Assembly: GCA_045546555.1 (NCBI GenBank)
Contig: JAZQCY010000127.1
Location: 1-19,160 of the forward strand
Source of the DNA: UMGS172 sp045546555
GTDB taxonomy: Bacteria > Bacillota > Clostridia > Oscillospirales > Acutalibacteraceae
Direction of reading: 5' to 3'
Length of the DNA stretch: 19,160 bases
Made by a program: the position numbers and the translations under genes. Numbering within the stretch: position 1 is the first letter of the stretch; the number at the start of each line of letters is the position of its first letter. A model generated the notes under the pieces. That model was not told the DNA's origin and made no database searches. It worked only from the letters and a program-made list of their open reading frames with translations. Below, piece after piece: positions 13,493 to 19,160 of the stretch.

Positions 13493-13662
13493 CGCTAATT
13501 TATGCCGTTTTGCAAGAAATTTGCCCTAAGTTTTCGGTAAGATTGCGATCCTGATAATTAAATTTTATGCGAAAAAATAAAGTAGTGAGAAAAATGGTGC
13601 TTATTGCACAAAAATCACTTTAAAAAGAGCATAAGTTTGACCAAGTTTTTACCGCTGTGATA
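13493..13662. promoter_or_regulatory. Divergent intergenic region with an imperfect dyad
   Basis: No gene is visible between the two divergent promoters. At 13578-13622 an inverted repeat pairs TAAA-GTGA with TCACTTTA (3-nt bulge on the left). It contains an inner hairpin GTGC-TTATT-GCAC (13597-13609). It lies about 40 bp upstream of the SipW-operon -35 and could bind a regulator of either gene. It is not followed by a clear T-run, so it is not called a terminator. Confidence 0.4.
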
Positions 13663-13691
13663 TTGAAATTCCGGACAGATAGGAGTATAAT
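13663..13691 (+). promoter_or_regulatory. Promoter of the SipW/TasA-like surface operon
   Basis: TTGAAA (13663-13668, 5 of 6), 17-bp spacer, TATAAT (13686-13691). Transcription should begin near 13698. This places the in-frame ATG at 13695 outside the mRNA and supports 13755 as the first start codon. No other convincing promoter or terminator is seen up to the window end, so the five genes are likely co-transcribed. Confidence 0.75.
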
Positions 13692-13754
13692 AAAATGGAT
13701 TATAAGGGGCAATGGCGCTATTTGATTTTCCGCTTTAAAAAAGGGGGTGTAAAA

Positions 13755-14324
13755 ATGGCCAAAGTAATGAGAATCATATCTAAATCTTTAAGCACTGCTT
13801 TAGTTGCAGTTGTTGTTATTCTGGCCGTTTTGTTGGTTGGTGTAAGACTTATCGGCTACACACCTTATACGGTGCTTTCGGGCTCGATGGAACCCCAATA
13901 TCATGTCGGATCGGTCATCTATGTTGCCGAGGTCGAACCCGAGGAGCTGAAGGTCGGTGACCCTATAACCTATCACATGTCAAGCGGGGCGATAGTAACC
14001 CACCGAATCGTTGAGATCCAAAACGAGGGAACGGCCGGCCTTGCCTTTAAAACCAAGGGTGATGCCAATAAGGATGCTGACGGAACACCCGTGCCTGCGG
14101 CGGCGGTCATAGGCAAGCCGCAGTTTTCCATTCCGTATCTCGGCTATGTTTCGGACTTTGTGCAAAAGCCAAAGGGTCTTATAATGGTTGTGGGTGTCGG
14201 CGCCGCAGTGCTGATCATCTCGTTTATTATCGACGCACTGTTTAAGACCGAAAAGGATAAGCAGTCCGAGCCCGAAGCGGTCACCGAAGGAGCCGAAGGC
14301 TCAAACGAAAATACCGCAGAATAA
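13755..14324 (+). CDS. sipW: SipW-like signal peptidase I (Ser-His type)
   Basis: 189 residues from the ATG at 13755, which has GGGGGTG upstream and lies within the predicted transcript. The protein has an N-terminal membrane helix (about 15-35) and a second at about 141-162, with a short charged Glu-rich tail. The catalytic serine motif is SGSMEP (42-47, Ser44). THRIVEI places His83 where the general base sits in the SipW/archaeal/ER type, in contrast to the lysine of ordinary bacterial signal peptidase I. An Asp-rich KGDANKDAD (101-109) matches the third conserved box. In Bacillus this enzyme class trims TasA and related biofilm proteins. Three TasA-like genes directly downstream make the same role very likely here. 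Confidence 0.92.
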   Translation: MAKVMRIISKSLSTALVAVVVILAVLLVGVRLIGYTPYTVLSGSMEPQYHVGSVIYVAEVEPEELKVGDPITYHMSSGAIVTHRIVEIQNEGTAGLAFKTKGDANKDADGTPVPAAAVIGKPQFSIPYLGYVSDFVQKPKGLIMVVGVGAAVLIISFIIDALFKTEKDKQSEPEAVTEGAEGSNENTAE

Positions 14325-14384
14325 TCACGGTGCAAAATGCCCAAGGGCAGTTTACATAAAAATATTTTTTTGGAGGAACAAAAA

Positions 14385-15149
14385 ATGAAAAAGAAACTCA
14401 TCACGGCTGCTGTTTTGACAGTAGCAGCAATCACCCTCGTCGTTGCGACTGTGTTCACAACGCTCGCATTCCTGGCCGACTCGGCCGCTGTTTCCAACGT
14501 CTTTACCGTTGGTAACATTGCCATTACCATGTTTGAGACCAAGGTCGACATCCACGGTGTGCCCACCACCCCCAAGGAAGAGGTCGATACCAACAGCTAC
14601 CACCTCGTCCCCAGCAACACCTACACCAAGGACCCCACAATCCGCATCACTTCTTCTACCCAGGACACCATGTTCCTGTTCGTCAAGAGCAGCAACCAGA
14701 TCCGTGGAATCGAGGCAGGCAACAACGGCGGAACCCAGCTCACCATGCGTCAGCAGATGGAGGCCAACGGTTGGGTAGAGTACGTTATGAGCAAGGACGG
14801 TATTGATGTCGTTTGGGTATACGGCATCCGTGACGACGCAGGTGTTATCACCCCCACACCCGTTTCCAAAAACTCGACACAGGTAGGTACCACCAGTACC
14901 GGAGTTCCCGGTGAGTTCAGACTTTGCCAGGAGTTCACCATTGCCAGCGGAGCAGATGTATCGCTTTACTCGGCCGCAAAGGTATCGTTCACCGCATTTG
15001 CCATCCAGAAGGACGGTGTAAACGACACCTACAAGGCTTGGGAGACCATCAAGGAGACCTTCCCCTATGAGGGCGGTATTATAGATCCTGTCAACCCCTA
15101 TGACAGCACCAAAGATCCTTACGAGGCTGTTCCCAAGACCCAACCCTGA
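14385..15149 (+). CDS. TasA/CalY-like SipW-dependent secreted protein 1
   Basis: 254 residues. The ATG at 14385 has GGAGGAAC eight bases upstream and starts on a KKKL-type signal; an earlier ATG has no ribosome site. A hydrophobic stretch (6-28) runs into TTLAFLADSA and then NVFTVGNIAITMFE (38-51). This is the diagnostic SipW-substrate pattern: a TLA[YF] cleavage region followed by F-T-x-G-N. The rest is beta-rich, with KDPTIRI, a long central loop and SFTAFAIQKDG near 201-211, which corresponds to the TasA-family C-terminal strand. It should be exported, trimmed by the upstream peptidase and assembled on the surface, in analogy to TasA fibres or camelysin. Fibre formation is inference. It ends in a Pro/Asp-rich tail. 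Confidence 0.85.
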   Translation: MKKKLITAAVLTVAAITLVVATVFTTLAFLADSAAVSNVFTVGNIAITMFETKVDIHGVPTTPKEEVDTNSYHLVPSNTYTKDPTIRITSSTQDTMFLFVKSSNQIRGIEAGNNGGTQLTMRQQMEANGWVEYVMSKDGIDVVWVYGIRDDAGVITPTPVSKNSTQVGTTSTGVPGEFRLCQEFTIASGADVSLYSAAKVSFTAFAIQKDGVNDTYKAWETIKETFPYEGGIIDPVNPYDSTKDPYEAVPKTQP

Positions 15150-15213
15150 TTTTTGGGGTTTATGATCTCAAGTAACATTTGATTCAGTATTTTGACCGAA
15201 AGAAGGTGAGGAA

Positions 15214-15747
15214 ATGAAGAAACGATATGTGTGGCTGATGATTTCGGCAGCCCTTGCGCTGACCATCGTTGTCGGCGCTACGCTTGCGTACCTCATTGCC
15301 TCATCCAACCGGGTGGAAAACACCTTCACGGTCGGTGATGTGGGAATAGCACTGACCGAAACCACGGGAAGCGACTATAAGCTGACACCGGGCGTGAGCC
15401 TGAAAAAGGACCCAACCGTTACGGTCAAGGCGGGTAGTGAAGTCTGTTGGGTATTTGTCAAAATTATGCCCTCGGACAATTTCGACAGCCTCTGTGTTTA
15501 TTCGACGGCAGATGGTTGGACGGCCTTGGAGGGTGAAAGCGGTGTCTATTACCGAAGGGTTGAAAAATCCTCGGGCAACACACGGCTTGCGGTGCTTAAA
15601 GATAACACCGTGACCGTTCGCAACACCGTGACCGAGGAACAGCTTAACGCAATTACGGTTAAGCCCAAGCTGACGGTTTACGCCTACGCCATTCAGGTTG
15701 ATGGCTTGTCCAACGCCAAGATTGCCTGGCAGACCTTAAATTCTTAA
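15214..15747 (+). CDS. TasA/CalY-like SipW-dependent secreted protein 2
   Basis: 177 residues, the smallest of the three paralogues. The ribosome site is AGGTGAGGA just before the ATG. The signal (5-21) ends in GATLAYLIA, followed by NTFTVGDVGIALTE (36-49). It then has LKKDPTVTV, where the first protein has KDPTIRI, and a C-terminal AYAIQVDG...AWQTL, the family's closing pattern. There is one central beta-sandwich without the long loop of protein 1. Two cysteines (in VCWVF and LCVYS) could form a disulphide. The role is expected to be as for protein 1, perhaps a minor or adaptor subunit. It is 64 bp after the previous gene and 18 bp before the next. Confidence 0.85.
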   Translation: MKKRYVWLMISAALALTIVVGATLAYLIASSNRVENTFTVGDVGIALTETTGSDYKLTPGVSLKKDPTVTVKAGSEVCWVFVKIMPSDNFDSLCVYSTADGWTALEGESGVYYRRVEKSSGNTRLAVLKDNTVTVRNTVTEEQLNAITVKPKLTVYAYAIQVDGLSNAKIAWQTLNS

Positions 15748-15765
15748 AGAAAGGAGTAGATAGCA

Positions 15766-16521
15766 ATGAATACTAAAAAAATAGTCAAGTTTAATATTTA
15801 TATGAGCTTTATACTCCTTGGAGTTCTGGTTCTTATGCTTATCACCGCAACTTTGGCCTATTTTTCGGATTACAAGCAGACCACCAACACCATGACGGCG
15901 GGCAACGTCCAAATATCGCTTTCCGAATCGGCGGTAAAGCCCGACGGCAACGGCAACCTTGTGGCCGACCCATCGGCGGCACGCATTTACGGTGGCACCG
16001 ATGAAGTTGTCAACAATTACGGCAAGGTATACCCTGCACAGACCGTTTTCAAGGATCCCACCATTGCCAACACGGGCAGCGAGCCTGCGTGGATTGCTGC
16101 TAAGGTCACACTTACCGACGGTGCAGGCGATCTTTCCAAGATAATGGGCTACGAAACGGCTGAGGGTATTGATATCGAGTTGCTGCTCGGCGGCGGTTTG
16201 CTTGACGAAAAAGTACACGTTGGCACATGGAACGGTTTGCAAAACGTTTGTTATAACGACCGTTATACTATGGTACAGATCCCTAATACTGCCGAGGGCG
16301 AGTATTCGTTCTACTTCTTTATGTTAGAGCCCGTGCCCACCGGCAGCTCGGTGATGCTGTTTGACACCTTCGAGGTGCCGTTCGAGTGGAACAATGCCGA
16401 AATGCAACACTTGAAGCAGCTTACCGTAAAGGTCGAGGCCTTTGGTGTGCAGACCATGAATCTTGACAACTGTTTTGTTGCCATGACCGATGCTTTCCCT
16501 GAATATTTTGATTTTAACTAA
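15766..16521 (+). CDS. TasA/CalY-like SipW-dependent secreted protein 3
   Basis: 251 residues with AAAGGAG before the ATG. A longer signal (membrane stretch about 11-28) ends in TATLAYFSD, followed by NTMTAGNVQISLSE (41-54). FKDPTI near 95-100 is the shared KDP strand. The C-terminal third differs from the other two: LTVKVEAFGVQTMNLDNC corresponds to the AYAIQ strand, but the Trp of AW is absent and the protein ends on an aromatic/acidic tail. An inserted segment with GYETAEGIDIELLLGGG has no counterpart in its neighbours. It is probably a distinct structural subunit of the same surface assembly, also cut by the SipW-like peptidase. Confidence 0.82.
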   Translation: MNTKKIVKFNIYMSFILLGVLVLMLITATLAYFSDYKQTTNTMTAGNVQISLSESAVKPDGNGNLVADPSAARIYGGTDEVVNNYGKVYPAQTVFKDPTIANTGSEPAWIAAKVTLTDGAGDLSKIMGYETAEGIDIELLLGGGLLDEKVHVGTWNGLQNVCYNDRYTMVQIPNTAEGEYSFYFFMLEPVPTGSSVMLFDTFEVPFEWNNAEMQHLKQLTVKVEAFGVQTMNLDNCFVAMTDAFPEYFDFN

Positions 16522-16588
16522 CTATTTTTTCTAAAACTTTTCTTTTTTATTTGATTTCCGACAATCTTGCAGAAAGGAGGACACCGAT
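16522..16588 (+). other. Gap before the giant surface gene
   Basis: 67 bp, T-rich at first (TTTTTT and TTCTTTTTTATTTG) and then the GAAAGGAGG ribosome site. No hairpin precedes the T-runs, so I see no terminator, and transcription from the upstream genes can continue. Confidence 0.4.
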
Positions 16589-19160
16589 ATGAAATGCTTA
16601 TTGCTCAACAAAAGATATCTCAAGGTCATGGCTTTGGTTATGGCTGTGGTTATGCTTGTTGGTTCGTGGCTGACCGTAACGGTGCCCGTCCTTTCTGCCG
16701 ATACGGAATCAAGCAAGCCTTATATCGTCATCGATGGCGAAAAGGCAACCGAGCTCGAGCTGCTTGATGACGGTAAATACCGCATCGAAGCTGTTTCAGA
16801 GCAGGATGTCAACGGCTACCGTTGGCAGATCGAGGATCCCGAAAGTGCCGACCGCTGGATCGATATTTCGGGAAGCCTGACCAAATATCTTTGGGTCACC
16901 CATGCGTTGATCGGCAGTATGCTCAAGTCCGACGGCTCCACTGACCTGCGGTGCAGGCTTACAACAAAAGAAGGGGAGATCTATACCGAGCCGCTAAAGG
17001 TTGTGGTATCATTAAGCGTTACCGCACCGCTGTACTTTGCCAATGCCTCGTCCGAAGCAAAAACGGTCAGCACGGCAGCACATGACGGTGAGCATTATAC
17101 CCATACCATTGTTATAAACTACCTTTTTGACAACAATGCCATCGCTTTCGAGCCTTACGGCGCTTCGGTTGCCGCGGGAAGCGATTTCAAAACAACGGTT
17201 ACCAGCCCCACGGTCGTGGGTTATGCTCCTTTCCGCCGTGTCGGTGAGGATTATATCGATGCAAGCGTTGTTGAAATTGATGTTAAAAATATTCAGCAGG
17301 ATTTGACCATCAACGTTATTTACGAGCCTGCTTTGGTGGATTTCTCGATCCACCACCATCTCCAGAACCTTCTGGATGACGAGTATTCCATACACTATGA
17401 CCTCATCACCAAGTCACAGGCCATCACGGGCACCGTTGTCGGCGAGGGACTTGCGTTGACCGAGGAACAGCTTCCCGGCTTTAAGGCGCTGGCTTACGAA
17501 AAGCTTACGGTTGCCGCCGACGGAAGCACGGTTATAGAAATTCGCTATGACCGAAACTATTACCTTGTTGATTTTGATATGAACGGCGGCTACGGCAGTG
17601 AACCCGTTTACACCCGTTACGGTGCATCGGTCGGTGCCAATGATCCCATCCGCCACGGCTATGTTTTTGACGGTTGGGAGCTTGTGTCTTATAACGGACA
17701 GACGCCCACCGCCGAGCAGCAGTCGAAATATGCGCTGACAAGCGGCGCAACCATTACTGTTCCCGATGCCAACCTGCGCTACCGTGCCCGTTGGATAACC
17801 CAGGACACCACCTACACAATGGTTTTCTGGAAGGAGAATGCCAACGACAACGGCTATAGCTATTGGGGTTATCTCGACGGCCTGACCGCCAAGTCGGGCA
17901 CATTGGTCAATGGCGAGGACTATATAGAAAGAGTCAGCGGCATAGACGATGAACAGTATTTTACCTTTAATCCACAAAAAACCGAAAAGAACGTACTTGT
18001 TGAGGGCGACGGCTCAACAGTAGTTAATGTATATTACACAAGAAATTACTACACCCTGACCTTTAAGGCCAAGGGACTTTGCACCATAACACCCAACCAT
18101 ACCCACTCTGATGCTTGTTATGACCTCATCTGTGACCTTGGTCACGTTCATAACGAGGATTGTGTTGCTCAATTGGAGTGTACCTTGCCCGAGCACAAGG
18201 AGCATACCACTGCGTGTATTGTGTGCGGATTTAAAGAACACATCCACGGCTCGGGTGACTGTGACTGCACCAAGTCTGTGCACACCCACACCACCGAGTG
18301 CTGGAACAATATCGGCGCACGAACCACTAACGTTTACCGTGCGCCCTCCAATCCCGAGGACGGTCAGATATACAGATATTTAAGATACTACATATATATC
18401 AAGGGATCGTGGTACCGCTATAACGGTGGAAACGTATCCTCGGGAGATATCGTCGACCCCGTTTGCGGGCATGATGAGCATAGTCACGGAACCGATTGTG
18501 CTTGTAATGAGACGGCGCACACCCACGGTGACGAGTGCTACGGCGACACTCTTCATACCCACTCTGATGCTTGCTACAGTTATTCCTGCGGCGAGGAAGA
18601 GCATATCCACGTCGATGCTTGCCGCCGTCTTAACTGTGCGATAACGGCAAATCACACACATTCCTCCACCTGCCGAAATTCAGGCAGCACCAACACCGTT
18701 AAGGTGATACGCAGAAAGTATCAGCAGTCTTTGGAGGATATATGGCCCGTGACCGATGGCAACGGTGCCACCTATTCAAGCGGTGAACGTTGGGATCCCT
18801 CGAGCTCGACCTATTACAGTGAGGTCTTGGTCTACATCTCCAAAATGCCCTCCGACGATTTCACCCTGACCCTCAATGAGGCCGACAACCGAATCTTCAC
18901 AATGCAGTATTACCTGCAGGTGTTGCCGGGTCAGTCTTATGATGTCACCTATAACGGAAAACGCTATAAGCTTGATAACACCATTAAGGCAAACTACAAC
19001 TATATAACCAAGGCCGAGGACTTCTTTGATATCGAAGGCTTTGTGCAGGCAGGCTCCAATCCCGCTTTCGGAAGCAACGGACAGATAACCACCAATCAGA
19101 GTGCCTTGACCGTCAGCTTCTATTACGACCGTATCACCGATCATCATCTTGAGTTTAACA
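16589..19160 (+). CDS. Giant His/Cys-rich surface protein with Ig/MucBP/InlB-like modules (partial)
   Basis: An open frame of 857 codons runs to the window edge with no stop. GAAAGGAGG is eight bases before the ATG. The signal peptide probably ends VLSA|DTES (after Ala37). An Ig-like module with YRWQI...WIDISG...LRCRLT covers about 45-135. MucBP-like strands follow: INYLFDNNAIAFEPYG with a later VGYAPF, and a second around HHHLQNL. A Listeria-Bacteroides (InlB B/Flg_new) repeat lies at 325-402 (FDMNGG...GYVFDGW...RARW). Two His/Cys clusters are at 504-571 (10 His, 9 Cys) and 626-695 (11 His, 9 Cys), built on HTHxxxCY-type units. It is likely an adhesin or matrix anchor, exported and wall-bound (the C-terminus is not seen). 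Its place after the TasA-like genes suggests it joins or anchors that assembly. Confidence 0.82.
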   Translation, partial: MKCLLLNKRYLKVMALVMAVVMLVGSWLTVTVPVLSADTESSKPYIVIDGEKATELELLDDGKYRIEAVSEQDVNGYRWQIEDPESADRWIDISGSLTKYLWVTHALIGSMLKSDGSTDLRCRLTTKEGEIYTEPLKVVVSLSVTAPLYFANASSEAKTVSTAAHDGEHYTHTIVINYLFDNNAIAFEPYGASVAAGSDFKTTVTSPTVVGYAPFRRVGEDYIDASVVEIDVKNIQQDLTINVIYEPALVDFSIHHHLQNLLDDEYSIHYDLITKSQAITGTVVGEGLALTEEQLPGFKALAYEKLTVAADGSTVIEIRYDRNYYLVDFDMNGGYGSEPVYTRYGASVGANDPIRHGYVFDGWELVSYNGQTPTAEQQSKYALTSGATITVPDANLRYRARWITQDTTYTMVFWKENANDNGYSYWGYLDGLTAKSGTLVNGEDYIERVSGIDDEQYFTFNPQKTEKNVLVEGDGSTVVNVYYTRNYYTLTFKAKGLCTITPNHTHSDACYDLICDLGHVHNEDCVAQLECTLPEHKEHTTACIVCGFKEHIHGSGDCDCTKSVHTHTTECWNNIGARTTNVYRAPSNPEDGQIYRYLRYYIYIKGSWYRYNGGNVSSGDIVDPVCGHDEHSHGTDCACNETAHTHGDECYGDTLHTHSDACYSYSCGEEEHIHVDACRRLNCAITANHTHSSTCRNSGSTNTVKVIRRKYQQSLEDIWPVTDGNGATYSSGERWDPSSSTYYSEVLVYISKMPSDDFTLTLNEADNRIFTMQYYLQVLPGQSYDVTYNGKRYKLDNTIKANYNYITKAEDFFDIEGFVQAGSNPAFGSNGQITTNQSALTVSFYYDRITDHHLEFN

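Noticed and set aside
13695..13754. Upstream start for the SipW-like peptidase at 13695
   Set aside because: This ATG overlaps the predicted transcription start (TATAAT at 13686-13691) and has no ribosome site. The start at 13755 has GGGGGTG and the expected N-terminus.
14338..14349. TGCCC-AA-GGGCA hairpin between the peptidase and first TasA-like gene as a terminator
   Set aside because: The loop is only two bases, the stem is short, and the T-run lies well downstream next to the ribosome site of the following gene.
14352..15143. Minus-strand open frame (263 codons) opposite TasA-like protein 1
   Set aside because: Gly/Val-rich mirror translation of the real gene, with no ribosome site. 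The plus-strand gene has a clear signal and family pattern.

Overview
The window looks like a chromosomal segment of an anaerobic Gram-positive Clostridia-type bacterium, probably a gut Oscillospirales/Ruminococcaceae relative. The evidence is three lipoproteins with classic Firmicutes lipoboxes, strong AGGAGG/GGGGTG-type ribosome binding sites, sigma-A promoters with 17-bp spacers, a YitT-family membrane protein, and a SipW/TasA-type surface locus followed by a giant InlB-repeat surface protein. No rRNA, tRNA, transposase, phage gene or CRISPR array is visible. The species assignment is inference.

Left part, 1-4000: a small intergenic patch of palindromic repeats (1-185), then three minus-strand genes, each with its own promoter. 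These are a GH16 glucanase lipoprotein, a TIM-barrel sugar-phosphate isomerase/epimerase-like protein, and a YitT-family membrane protein. The 3977-4703 gap holds the yitT promoter and a dense mosaic of palindromic modules (4237-4611), one of which appears to be nested inside another.

Middle, 4700-11223, plus strand: an NAD(P)-dependent D-2-hydroxyacid dehydrogenase and a SASA/SGNH-type carbohydrate esterase lipoprotein, each with its own promoter. A tight four-gene operon follows: a Crp/Fnr-type regulator, then the substrate-binding lipoprotein, permease and short ATPase of a NitT/TauT-like ABC importer. A 24-bp dyad over the operon's predicted transcription start looks like an autoregulatory operator. 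A promoter and a terminator then bracket a single metallo-beta-lactamase-fold hydrolase. Its terminator is bidirectional and also serves the convergent minus-strand gene, a 725-residue fusion of a calcineurin-like phosphoesterase with a PHP phosphoesterase.

Right part, 13663-19160, plus strand: one promoter drives a SipW-like Ser-His signal peptidase, three different TasA/CalY-like secreted proteins, and the first 857 codons of a very large surface protein that runs off the window. The peptidase is expected to process the TasA-like subunits, which would assemble on the cell surface. The giant protein carries Ig/MucBP/InlB-like modules and two dense His/Cys clusters that could bind metal or form disulphides. 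This locus is the most interesting biological system here. The MPE-PHP fusion and the nested palindromic mosaic come next.

The two secreted carbohydrate-active lipoproteins (GH16 glucanase and SASA esterase) suggest a glycan-degrading lifestyle, but they are 3.7 kb apart, on opposite strands, and are not an operon.
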